NCBI GenBank assembly: GCA_002110485.1
Contig: MOWL01000027.1
Coordinates: 1-64,000 of the forward strand
Direction: 5' to 3'
DNA length: 64,000 nucleotides
From: Emergomyces orientalis
Taxonomy: Eukaryota > Ascomycota > Eurotiomycetes > Onygenales > Ajellomycetaceae
In this document: positions 32,001 to 43,395 of the stretch, one piece after another
Position numbering within the stretch: the first letter of the stretch is position 1
Layout of the letters: every line of letters starts with the position of its first letter
Notes under the pieces: generated by a model
Told to the model about the DNA's origin: nothing
The model's input: the letters and a program-made list of their open reading frames with translations, nothing else
Databases searched by the model: none
Program-made: the position numbers and the translations under genes

Positions 32001-35000
32001 GTAGATTGTATCACATGTGGACTTTGTAGATGAGATTGTGGAGGTAGTTGTCCCTCTAGTGGTTGTTGTTTTGAACACAGTTGTTGCACACATTGAAGCT
32101 GATTTCTTTTCACACTTAGTAGGTTCTTCTTTTGGATACGTGACAATATTATCCCGGCCAACACTTTGTGCAAGTCAGCTTTGTCATTGACAAGGGTTGT
32201 GTCGAAGTATACTGACGTAATTTTTGGCCAAGGTGGCAGTGGAGGTTTTATTGTCCAAGATGGAGGTAGATTTATTGCACGAGCAGGGGGTGGGCCTCTA
32301 TAGGATGTTAGTACTTTGCTTCAATGTATGGCGCAGACTGGGATGTATTAGTTACGGTGGATATATGCCAGGTGGAAGAATCCAGCGCAGACCTCCAATT
32401 TTTTTGTTGTCTATGTTAATGCATATCTGGATCCGGTCAATAAAGAAAATCTCAATTATTCCCGCCTGTGAATAGTAAGACTTACAAAGAAGAACCAGAG
32501 ATTGCAAGGTGTTTTGCCTGGTTCTGGATCTTTGACCTCTTCTTCAATTGGAGTGATTACCTTTGGGGGCCATGTTGTCCACACTGGCAGTGGCCGGGTA
32601 GTTGTCTATTGTTGCAGCTCAGGGTCAGCTCTGATTGACTGAGAATCAATTTCTGAAAGTTTTTTTTGTGTAAAGACCTACTGGTTTGCTTGTGGGCCGT
32701 GTAATTGTTGCCACTGGTTTTGTGAATGTGGTTGATACAGTGCAATCGACAGTAAAAACTCCAGCAGAAGAGCCAATAAATGTGACAACTTTGGTTGCTG
32801 GGCAAGTGAAGGCAACCGAGATAGTTGTAGGAACTGAACAGTAGATTGTAGGAGTAGTCTTTGGAGTATTGAAGGGAACTTCCGAGCTAGGGGGGCATTT
32901 GACCACAATTGGGCTGACTGTTGATGGAAATGATATAGTTATCACAGTTGCGTGAGTGGCTATGACAGTGGTCACATATGGAGTGTGATAAACTCCATTT
33001 CTGTTGTCATCTGTGGGGGAAGCAGTAGGATTTCCCCAACTCTCAGGGGGGCCTTTGGTAATGTCAGGCCATGGTGGAACAGTAACATTGCGAGTGGTGG
33101 TTTGTCCTTCTCCATCTGGCATAGGCACAGGGACAGGTGATATGTCAACACTGGGATAAACATTAAGCATAGTTCTTGTTTGACCATCAGTAATGTTAAT
33201 GTTTGAGTAGGGCATTCCGTCTGTAGTAATTGGGTCAATATTCAAAGTAATTGTAGTGGTTGTTGTAAAGAATGTTGGAATGACCCGCCCTCCAATGGTT
33301 GTTGTGCCACTATGGCCATACTCAAGACTGGTTGTATACTTGCCAGGCTTTATGGTTGTTTTTGTTTTGAGTGAGCTGGTTGGAAAAACAAGAAGACAGT
33401 TATTAGGGCATGTAACTGAGGGGTCTTCATAGACTTCGGGACCAACATAGACAATGTTCAAATCATCATCCCCGGGCAAAGGAAGCCACACGCTGGTTTC
33501 TGTAGTGAACCCGCTAAGATGTGAAGTTGTCAGTGCTTCAGTATGACAGCTTCAGTCTGATAAATGAAAGATTGCAGCAACAAACCTTTGGTTTGAGTCA
33601 TTTTGAAAGATAGCGCCGTTGCTGCACTCGGATTATTAGCAGTCATTTAACAAAAATTCAAGAGAAAGAATCTCTCACTTGATGCCTGTTCCAATTTCCT
33701 CTGTGCCCACTGTAAAAATGTTGAAGAGAACAACATCCTTGCTTCCACGGACTTCAAGAAGACGTTCTTGACAATTGTGTGTTGGAATACAGTCTTGATA
33801 GTACTCCTGGAAGAAGCTGTAAAGGCCTGAGCCGTGGAGTGTAACACCCTCAGAGTTAATAATACGTAGTCCCCATGCTGACTCACAAGCAGCATTGGCC
33901 TTGCATTTCTTGTATGATGGATCCCCAGGGAACTCCTTGCCAGTAAGAAACGGTAACGGTGCCACAGGGACAGGCTGGTAGTATGGAGTCTCTGTTTGAA
34001 TGTGACCAAGGTAAATCTACAACACACTTAGTCAGTAGAGTAAAGTTTCAAAAATGAAACTGGAGGTGTATTGTTTCTCACATCCTTGGCACCATATAAT
34101 TGATATTGATACATGACCGTGTGTTCTGAACCTGTACCATAAAACCAGGACGGGCCTTCAGACTCAATCAGGGTACCGCGAGCTGCATACAAACTAATCT
34201 GATTGGACAGCTTGTCAGGGGAATCATAAACGCTCATGTCATTATCACTGTGGACAATCGGCTATCAGCGTTAAATGCACTGCACTGCACTGTATTATCA
34301 TCCCCTTTCCACCATTCTCGAGAAAAGCAGAAGGTAGTCAACTCACTGATCTGCCAGCCATATCCAGACATTCTCAAAGTAGCCTGAAGCTTGAGGCGTG
34401 ACATGAAACAACAGTGACGCACAGATACAGGCATCACTGTACTCGAACTTCGGGCATGTGGCTACATCCAGATCGGTACCCATGGCTCCTCCAACACGGA
34501 CGTGCGAGTCCCACATAGCCGCTATAAAGTAATGTTCTGGGTTAGCATGCTTGTCACCCAACAGAAAGTTACAGTGTTGACTGACCAGATCCTTGCTTAA
34601 TCTCATGCACATTCCATTCAAGAATAATAGCTCCAGCTGTAGCGCCCTGCGCGGTGAACATCATATCAACAATTTCCATGTTACCCACGTCACCCTTCTC
34701 ACCAACCTGAATAACCACACGGGGATTGTGAATATCATTGAAATAAAAGCCTGCCCCTTGTATTTGAGACCAACTTGCACCCTGAACTCTAGAGTTAGTT
34801 GGAATAAATACAGTTCCACCTACCCGGTAGATGCCTGCTGGAAAATAAGCAATTTGATCAGCTTTAATAGCATCTTGAAGAAAAGTATTGATAGCTGCAG
34901 TGTTATCTCCAGTGCCATCATTCTTGCAGCCATGTTCTGTTGCAATGCGAAATTTGTCTACCCCAAGCTTCTCATACTGAGGACGAGGTTGATAGAAGAG

Positions 35001-36742
35001 TTGGTCATGATCATCAAGTAAGCGGTAACCCTTTTTAGGTGCTTTGACTTCACCAGAAGTGTAGATTCCATTGTATCCATCATAGCGTTTTCCAATAGCC
35101 CAAAGACCAACATGGTCACTTCCTTTGAGAATAATATCTCCATTCTCACTCTTAACTGTAGTTTCAACATTTTTCATCTTGAGATTATCAAGGACAATGT
35201 TGGGTGGGCCATTATCCCCGTCTTTGCGAGAGTTTGTCAAGACTGCAATGGGGCAATTGAATATTTTAGAATCTGTATATGTTAATTTAATTTGATTTGA
35301 GGTACACAGCTGAGTGTAGAAATACCAATAATAGAGACCGATCCTATCCCTTGGCCAGTACTTCCCCCTCTACCACTTATGTTAAAGGCGATGGCGGCAT
35401 TATCAACCTCAATACGCTGCCAGTTAAAACCCCAGTCCCAAATCATTTGAACTGCAGTAAGACAATCTTTGAATTTGATATTGATTGCAGTGTACTGTTG
35501 AGAGCCTGTTGGTGAAGAATCAGTACTGACTCAAAAAAGTATGTGAGTCAGTAGCTCACTTACCAGCACGCCAACCGATGCTTCCTCCATTGAATTCCAA
35601 GTCAGAGACAAAACCCCCACTGCCATTCTCCATGAAAATACCAACATGTGTGGCTTTGTTCTTGTCAGTGGCTTTTGGCATGTTGAAAACCAGATTCTGC
35701 AAGGAGCAAGCTTGAGACACCTGCCAATGTATACCTGTAGGCACTAGTGGCTGATCATGTTCACTGGTAGACAGGGGCATCTCTGTCATGTCAAAGATGA
35801 AGTTACGAATCTGACGGAAGAACTGATTTTGGTTGATATACCAATTTTGACCATCACCACCAGGAATATATGGATCTGTATCAAACAGAGCAATGCCTTG
35901 AAAGGTGTCACACCCTTTTATTGTGGGCGGGTCCACTGCATCACCAATAAACTGAGTATAGTACAGTTGAATAACAGGCCTGCAAATTTTATATGTTCCA
36001 GGCTGAAATAACAGAATAAGTTAATCAAAATAGGTATGACAGAAGAGAATACACTTACAGGGAAATATATAATAGCACCTTGGACAAAAGTGTTACCACA
36101 GTTCAAACCACATCGCCCGCCATCTTCAATGGCAGCATTGATTGCCTCTGTGGCATCCTTTTTCCCTGTATTATCAGCACCATATTTTACAACATCTCGG
36201 AAGAATTTGTAGTTGCTTCCTGCAAGAGGTTGCTATGAAACTAAATTAGCCAGGACAAAATCACCACAAGGCCAGCAAGCATTCACCTTTCCTAAAGGGG
36301 CAAGTTGTGGTAACCAGTAACCAGTTGCAGCACTGTCACTCAAGGTGTGATTTTCAGTGGTCAAGTTCTCAATTGTTGACATGTAGTTCTTGAAACTGCC
36401 TGACTCAAGCCACACCGGACCATTTTGTTGTCCTAGCAATGTATTCTAGTTAGTGTTGACGCTTCTCTCTATGTATACATGGCTCTTAGCCGAGAATGAT
36501 CACATACCTTTATCTGGCGCAGTTTTGAAGTAGTTGTATTGGTGGTCAACCATATAGTCGGGGTTGGGCTACCAATTGATATCAGCCATATTCATAAATA
36601 GCAGCCGCAACGGCCTCTCTGTACGTACCTGTGGTCCATAGCTCGGGATATCCGGGTAACTTGCGGGATCATACAATAAGTCAGCTTGTCCGGCCACAAG
36701 GGACAGAAGCCCGAACAATACGCCCAAACAAGACATATTCAT
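29095..36742 (-). CDS. Giant secreted protein, GH55-like glucanase region fused to subtilisin-like protease and Cys-rich tail
   Basis: A multi-exon gene starting at ATG 36742 with a signal peptide (CLGVLFGLLSLVAG). Consistent GT..AG junctions join the pieces: exons 36629-36742, 36508-36568, 36287-36432, 36059-36232 and 35564-36002, then further exons down to the final stop at 29097-29095. The first half has two pectate-lyase-3/GH55 beta-helix repeats (YGADNTGKKDATEAI; GCKNDGTGDNTAAI). A Thr-rich linker follows (about 32650-33490), then a Pro-rich bridge (LPPGIYPPGPPP) whose splice phases keep the frame. Next is a peptidase S8-like domain with Asp (YVYIIDDG), His (VHHGSGVAS) and Ser (SGGTSFG). 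The tail is Cys-rich. It probably attacks cell-wall beta-1,3-glucan. The fusion could be two genes, but the exon phases argue for one. Confidence 0.75.
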
Positions 36743-39193
36743 CGGCAAGAGAACAAATTTGTTGCAAGAGAAAGTTGACTAGCGTCCAGTTGAAGTGTGG
36801 GAAAATGAGTCTTTTCAAGAGACTCATCCCCCCCGACTCCATCCCACTCGTTTTCAGCTGCAGCAGGGGATTGTCGAAACTGGGTCGTTCCAGAGCAATC
36901 TCCGAGCTGGACGGTCATGCAACGTTCCTTTTAGAAATTGCAACTCACTACGCGTGGAGCCACAATCCCGGTAGTAATGGTGAGTAGCGATAAAGTTTCG
37001 AAACAGAACTCAGCCAGGTGTTGGTTTAAATTGAGTCTATGGAGCCCAGAGCCAGGGGGGATCAGTGAGAATCTCATATCTAGGCACTCTTGAGAATTTT
37101 CAGCGGGGAAAATTCTTGCACTTCATCAGTGAACAGAATATTGCGAGCTGTGTGCCCTTGCAAGCTTACATGAGGAAGATAATGAATTCATGACCTCAGC
37201 TTGCCTCGGGATAAAATTGTGTGACAGCTGGTATCGGTAAGATAATAGTCGAAGATTGACGTTCCATCAATAGGTGGTACACCGAAACACAAGCCCAACC
37301 GATACCAGCAATTTAAAAGCTGGTGGCTGCGTGCAGGGGGTATCGGAATTTGAAAGCCGGTGACTGTGTGCAGGGTCCGCAAGAGTCACTCCAGACTTGG
37401 CAAATTGGGGGTACTGGACGGAATGGCTGGTGAATGTCAGGAGTTGAAATTACTTTGGAAATGAATTCCAAACTCTGATTGAGAGGATGAGGTTCATTGG
37501 TTCACACCATTTGTTAGTTAAATTACTAAAGGAAGCCATTCAACTAATTTAATTAGCTTACTATAATACCCTGATGACATCGATGCCAGCACTTTGAAAT
37601 TGTCATTTCCATACGGCCTCATATCCACCAGGTGACTCAATTGGAATGTCAGGTACTATTGGGGGGTCACCGACCGGCGATCACAAACCCAAGTGCACGG
37701 ACAAATTTGATTGGTAATGACTATCCATTCGTACAGGCTTGCAGTAGATATTCCACGAGAGCATTATCCTCTTGTGGCGTGAGATACTGCTGATTCACAG
37801 CTTTGGCTTTGTTTGATCACCGGTGGGCATGGTGCCAGAGTGTGGATCGCGGGATGCCACTAGCGGCGGATAGGGAGACTACAACAAGTTTTGCTAGTCA
37901 AAGCTTCTCTTCTTCTAGCCAGTGCAGCTGCACCTGGGCCAGTAATCTCTGGCACAGACATGAGCTTTGCCACACCAACATCTTTTCTTCTCAAGAGAAG
38001 TGACTCAGATCATTTTCTTGAGGGTGAAAACAGTTTGGCTGAGTCTCTCATAACCATATGATAAAATCTTCACAATTCCACCATGTTTCTGTTACTAAAT
38101 CAAGGAGCACTAAAAACATCTCGCAGAAGAAAATATTATCATTGTAAAATTTGAATTTGTATGCCGCAGCATTTCAAACATTTCAGAAGTACTCATTTGA
38201 ACTAGCTATCTATAAATATTATTAAATAGAGTTTTATATCACAGGAGTAAGTGATTAAAACCACAGTGTGATCAAGTTCATGATAAAACTATGTTACAGT
38301 CATTATGGCTAATATATAGCTGCTTGTTATTTCAACAGTGTCTCTGATTTATCTGGCTAAATTTCAACATTACTAAAAGCATACAATGTGATCAGTGACT
38401 TTTCACTGCTCAATACTTCCTGATCTGATATCACTGCACACGCAGCTGCAGAAAATATGAATTTCTTCTCTGATCTTCTCCTGACGAAGGTTAAGAGATA
38501 CCTCTGTGTAAAGGTTTGGTTTGTGATGCCAGAACTGTCTAGTTTTCACGATGTCAATTGCAGCAGCCGGCTACCTTCTTCGTACTCGTGCTCTCTTTGG
38601 CCCAGCCCCAGCTCAATCTCATCGTATTTAGGGACGTTCTTCGGGCAAAGAACCTGCTGGCCTTGACTGGGCAAAGGTTTATCAAGATTAATCCCCGGCA
38701 TGCGGCTAGGCGGATCCGAATTGATCGCGGCACGCAATCATAGATTGAGTGAAACCGATTGGCTTTTATGCGAGTCATTAGCGACGTTCAATTTCCGGAG
38801 CGCCTTAACTGACGCTAACCCACTGACCCCGCGGGCACTAGTGGTGGGGACATCCCTGCCGCAGGGCTGATTCAAAGGTTGCGACGTCTCTGATAATTTA
38901 TATGATGGGTAAGGGCTACCCATGCTTTTTGAAATTTTCCATGGAGGAAGAGAATTATACAGCTCATCAAACTGATAAGTGGTCGTATAAGGAGTTCGCA
39001 GTGCATTCATGATGGAGCTGAAGTATGGGTGATTGCGGAAATTATGGTATTCCATCTCCTCCTTCCTTCATCTCCCCCAAATGAACGGATGGATATAAAA
39101 GCGCTCATTTCCTGGATAATCAAATCCCAAAAAGCCATTCAAAACAATACCGCACTTTACTTTCCTATTTTATAAAGACAAGCTTGAACTAAA
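36743..39193. other. Intergenic region between the GH55-S8 gene and the sphingomyelinase D-like gene
   Basis: No convincing gene is seen in 2.4 kb between two divergently transcribed genes. A 12-bp inverted repeat GCTGGTATCGGT (37227-37238) / ACCGATACCAGC (37298-37309) is followed by a diverged tandem repeat of about 35 bp (37309-37376). Both promoters must lie here. TATAAAA at 39094-39100, 94 bp before the downstream ATG, is a likely TATA box. Confidence 0.55.
39094..39100 (+). promoter_or_regulatory. TATA box of the sphingomyelinase D-like gene
   Basis: TATAAAA lies about 94 bp upstream of ATG 39194, followed by an A/C-rich leader. Position and sequence fit a fungal core promoter. Confidence 0.5.
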
Positions 39194-40156
39194 ATGTGGT
39201 CTCTAATGCGCACGATATGCGCCCTCTCTTGCCTAGTACTCCTGGCAGCCCCCCTCACAATTGGTTCTCCAGTTGATGCCGAGTTGACTCTCCCGTTCAA
39301 AAAACGAGCTACATATGCCATTGCTCACTCCGTTCTAGACAAAAAGGGTCTTGAAGCAGCTATTTCCCACGGCGCCAATGCAATCGAGATTGATATTGCT
39401 GCATACAAAGAAGGATGGTGGGCTGACCACGATCTCGGTGAAAAAACTTGGGGTGACTCCTTGGAGAGTCTGTTGAACTCAATTGCCAAAGAGAGTTCAA
39501 AGATCGCATTCGTCTGGTTTGACATCAAAGTCCCCGGTGTGTGCACGGAAAAAAAATGCAGTAAACTTGTCTTGGATCCAAGCTCGTGCAAAGCCAACGA
39601 TAAATGTTCCATTCAGTCCTTGCAGAAGATGGCGCAGAAAATCCTGAGGCCTTGTGGTGTGGAAATTCTTTATGGGTTTTATGGTCCAGATGTAGTAGAT
39701 TGTTCTGCTTTCAAATACATGCAATGCAATCTGAAGGACGGCGAGGCGATAGATTTGTACGGCGAGACTAAGAATGTGTTGAATGTCTTCAAGAATCAGG
39801 GGAGTGAGGTTGAGTGCAAGAAACGGGTTATGAATTATGGTTGGCCCGAGCTTTCTAAATCGTTTGGAAATTGTCACGAGAATGGATGGTATACATGCGC
39901 TGAGTTGAGGAACGGAGCTTGGGCACGAGACCACAATGAGCTTGGAAAAGTCTTTGGGTGGACCAGCCAGTCAGGCGAAGGCGAGCTTGTGGCGAAGCTA
40001 TTGGACAAAGCACAAGTTGATGGCTTAATTTATGGCTATGCGGTAAAGAAATATGACTACTCTAAAAAAACTGAGTCCGCCGCGAGGGATATCATTGATC
40101 ATGTCAAAAGAGATCACAGACGATACATGGCAACTGGAGCTGACCGTCCTTGGTGA
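39194..40156 (+). CDS. Secreted sphingomyelinase D / phospholipase D-like protein
   Basis: A single-exon gene of 320 residues. Residues 1-25 form a signal peptide ending near TIGSP, and KKR at about 37 may be a Kex2-type site. The mature part resembles the GDPD-fold sphingomyelinase D family known from spider venoms and some fungi. A His in IAHSV and a His in WADHDLG fit the two catalytic histidines. ANAIEIDI supplies the Mg-binding Glu and Asp, FDIK a further Asp. The C-terminus ATGADRPW matches the short tail motif typical of the family. Enzymes of this family cleave the head group of sphingomyelin or lysophospholipids to cyclic phosphates. The frame is intact and ends in TGA. Role in the fungus is unknown. 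Signs of transfer are not visible from sequence alone. Confidence 0.85.
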   Translation: MWSLMRTICALSCLVLLAAPLTIGSPVDAELTLPFKKRATYAIAHSVLDKKGLEAAISHGANAIEIDIAAYKEGWWADHDLGEKTWGDSLESLLNSIAKESSKIAFVWFDIKVPGVCTEKKCSKLVLDPSSCKANDKCSIQSLQKMAQKILRPCGVEILYGFYGPDVVDCSAFKYMQCNLKDGEAIDLYGETKNVLNVFKNQGSEVECKKRVMNYGWPELSKSFGNCHENGWYTCAELRNGAWARDHNELGKVFGWTSQSGEGELVAKLLDKAQVDGLIYGYAVKKYDYSKKTESAARDIIDHVKRDHRRYMATGADRPW

Positions 40157-40695
40157 TGATTGCTGCTGATTATTGTTTGCTTTGTTGATATGTCTCTTTG
40201 TGTAATGAACATTTTTCTAATAACCACTAGTTAATTGCTATTTGGTCTCACGTCTTACTTGTTTTGCGATTTGAATATAACAAATCTCAAACAGGCATTG
40301 TCCATTCTTCAAATTAATACACTCAGCTTTGTATGATAAACTCTAGAAGAGTAAAATTCACATCTCTTTTCTTCAGAGGGATTTTTATACTCTCTCTACT
40401 TAGGGTTAAAAAGTCAGCATACCAATGTTATCTGTTTTAATATTTCAGTTCATTTGTCTAGGTCTTTATTCTTGTCTTCAGCCTGCATAATTAAAAAACT
40501 AAAATCTATATTTAATAAAACTGCTATTACTAAGTTGGAACTATAGCATTACACTATCTGATACACTGCTATAATTCAAAACTTTATTGAGCTACAGTTG
40601 TAAATTACATGATTCAATGTATTCATTGAGAAATTTATCTACATTTCAACAAATTTACATATTAAAGGTAATAACATAATTGTTTCAAAGTAGCT
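40157..40695. other. A/T-rich 3' flank
   Basis: No gene is seen. It is the 3' region of the sphingomyelinase D-like gene and ends at the (ATT)n tail of the inverted LINE copy. Confidence 0.6.
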
Positions 40696-41931
40696 AGATT
40701 ATTATTATTATTATTTCTACACCACTTGATCCCGAGGATATGTGGGGAGGCAGCTAGTATACAAAGTGAGAAAAACCTTGGACTATCTAGTATAGTCCTG
40801 GCCTAAAAACCCCCTGAACAGCAAATCTATTCAACATTTGTAATTGCTTCAAGTACGCGGAGCAGCTCCCGCTGCTCTTAGAGAAGATGGTGCATAGCAC
40901 CGTGAGAAGACAAGAAAACCCCCTATATCACCATCACCCCTGTCTGAACATAAGAAAGACTTCTAATGAATGTGGCATCTCATGCTGTGTGTCCGCCGCT
41001 CATCGCGCAGACTTCAACGTCCTGGAGTGCTTGTAGCGCGCAGGCCACTCAACTCCGCGCTTGTGGCGCGCCCGCTCGCCCAACTTCGCGCTTGCAGCGC
41101 GCCAGTCCACTCAGATCCGCGCTTCAAGCTCACTATCTTCTGGTAGGGCCTCGCTCTTCGCGCCCTTCACCCCCTGATATGCGCCAGCTGTGTTTCTTAG
41201 TTGTGCTGTGCATCTCATTCCGCCCTTCTCTCACTTAACACCTTGGCTAGGGAGAACTGTCTGAGGATGTCCTGCTTGAGTCACCACTTGGTGAGCCTGT
41301 GCAGTCCTTCCTTGATGTCCAGCAACCACTTCTTATCCACTCTGCCCTCCTGCTCCAGCTCCGCGCGTTCCCCACTGAATCGTGTACAGTGTATCATCAC
41401 ATGCAGCACTGTTTCATGTTCATATCCACATGGACATTTTGGTGTGGGGAAGTCAGGAACTCTTCTTCTGTGGAGGAACGCTGCAAGGCCTGTCTTGCCA
41501 GTACACAGCTGGACTATCAATGAGCTTCGGGCCTTGCTCAGGCCCTCATGCCATCTTAGTAGCTCTACATCCGGGGGCCTGTCAAACAGTTCTCTTCATG
41601 GTGTTGTGCGCGCTCTTCATCTGTTCTGCCATTTTATCATTGTCTTCTCCCTCACTCATCTCTTGAAGACCCAGTTACACACACTGTTTTCTTGTCTTTT
41701 CTGCTTTTTCAGTTGCTTTGTCTGTCTCACTCAATTTACACTCCACCCCTGCTGCATGCTCACTGGGTGCAGTACTGCCTCCACTGACTGCATTCCTCTG
41801 TTATTCCTTCTGCGAAGTCTGGCTCTGACCTGCACACATGCCTGTTTTATCTGCTCCATGATTCCTGACTCTTTAAGCCGCTCAGTTGCTCTGGCCACCA
41901 CACTGTCTAGATGTATCTCCAGAGGCAGTAA
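40696..41931 (-). mobile_element. Inverted, 5'-truncated copy of the LINE 3' end
   Basis: This is the reverse complement of about 46132-47367, ending outward in its own (ATT)n tail. Identity to the matching part of the full-length copy is close to perfect; I saw one transition (GTGAGAAAAA here versus GTGAGGAAAA). It covers the end of ORF2 including the zinc motif and the 3' UTR, and stops at CCAGAGGCAG, where the telomere-like TAACCCTAACCC begins. Confidence 0.9.
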
Positions 41932-42252
41932 CCCTAACCCGGACCTCAACAAAAACTTTTTATTCTTTTTAAAGCTATATCGCGATCCTAACCAGGCCAT
42001 AAAGGGCCGCCAATTACACCTACACGCTCGTACACCCTCAATCACCATGGTTGAGGCAGCTGGCGTGGGTGTGGTTGAGAGGGGGGTGGGCGCGCGGCGC
42101 GACGCGCGCTGGGAGCGGAACAGGGAAATAAAGAAGCTGCAGGAGGAATAGCTGCAACACTTAGCAAAATCACTGAAGCTCTTAGAGAGGGAGAGAGAGA
42201 CAAGAAGATAAACAAGAAAAGATTACAGTATATTCAGCAGACTCTGAGAGTC

Positions 42253-43395
42253 ATGAAAGAGTTCAAGAACAATTTACTGAATAGAATGCTAGAGAGGCTG
42301 GAGAGCGCTACAAGCACATTTCAACAGAATGAAAGATACAACATGCTGAACAGTAGGCCCTCATGGGCACATGTGGCGGCCAGTGGAGGGTCTCCAGACA
42401 AGATTGTGACAGAATGTGTGCTTAGAGAGATTGTAGTATCTCACCGCAACTGTGACACACTGCCAGTGGAGGAATGCACCCCAGAGGCCATTGTGAGAAA
42501 GGTAAATGAGACCATCAAAGATGTGACCACTGGCACCATAGTTGCAGCAAGATACATGCCTAGTGGTGATCTGATCCTGGTTGCAGACAACCCCAGCACG
42601 AAGGCCAAGCTGACAAAAAGTAATGAATGGGTGAAGAAATGGGCGGACAAGGCACACATGAGAAAGAAGATGTATGCAGTATTAGTCAAGAGTGCATCTA
42701 TCAGTGTCATTAGCTGAATTAGTCTAGATAAAGCAGTGAAGAATGTCTACAAGCAGAACTCATCTCTCAGATGCAGAGTACTCATCCACAGGGTCACAAA
42801 GTGGCTAGCTAAACAGCAGTGGCCTCATGGAAGCATTATCCTACATGTAGCCACACCGCAGCAGGCAAACACGCTTGTGGAGAATGGCATCATTCTGGGG
42901 AATGAATTCTGCATGATTGAAATCTTCCACAGGGAGGCTCAGGTCACCTGATGCTACAGCTGCCAGCAATATGGACACATAGTCAGATTCTGCCGCAAGG
43001 GTGATATCTGTGGGCACTGTGCAGCAGAGGGACACACGGACAAGACCTGCCCCACAGCACTGAAAGGAAAGAAGGCAGTCTGCTGTAACTGTGAAGGAGA
43101 TCACCCAGCATGGTCTGCAAAATGCTTTGAATGACAGACTGTGGTTTCACTGACCAAGGAGGCTCTCAAGAACCGGCCAAGGCGCTTTGTGGTGCAAACA
43201 CCAGATGAGAAGGGTTGAATCACCCCCAGAAAGCATAGCAGAATCACAGAAGAGGACCCTCTGATTGTTCAGCGCAAGGTCAGCAGACCCACGAATGTGG
43301 CAAGAGCTGGCGCGCAGCAACGGGGCTCGCTCAGTGGCTATGCACACCCAACGCGACCAGACTCCACGCAGGACCAAGACATGGGTGAACCATGA
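42253..43395 (+). pseudogene. LINE ORF1 (Gag-like, CCHC zinc knuckles)
   Basis: The frame is open from about 42079, and the first in-frame ATG is 42253. The true start may lie upstream in another frame (ATG 42047). The C-terminal part has three successive zinc knuckles (CYSCQQYGHIVRFC, CGHCAAEGHTDKTC, CCNCEGDHPAWSAKC). The frame is interrupted only by TGA, at 42715, 42949, 43132 and 43216, and ends with TGA at 43393 overlapping the ORF2 ATG. The protein would bind LINE RNA. Confidence 0.75.

Noticed and set aside
40696..41931. Inverted LINE copy explained by twin priming
   Set aside because: Twin priming inverts the 5' portion and leaves one 3' tail. Here the inverted piece is the 3' end with its own tail.
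41201..42151. Plus-strand 316-codon open frame over the inverted LINE copy
   Set aside because: It is antisense to the LINE ORF2 end and has a mirror copy at 46090-46863. It is a shadow of the coding strand.
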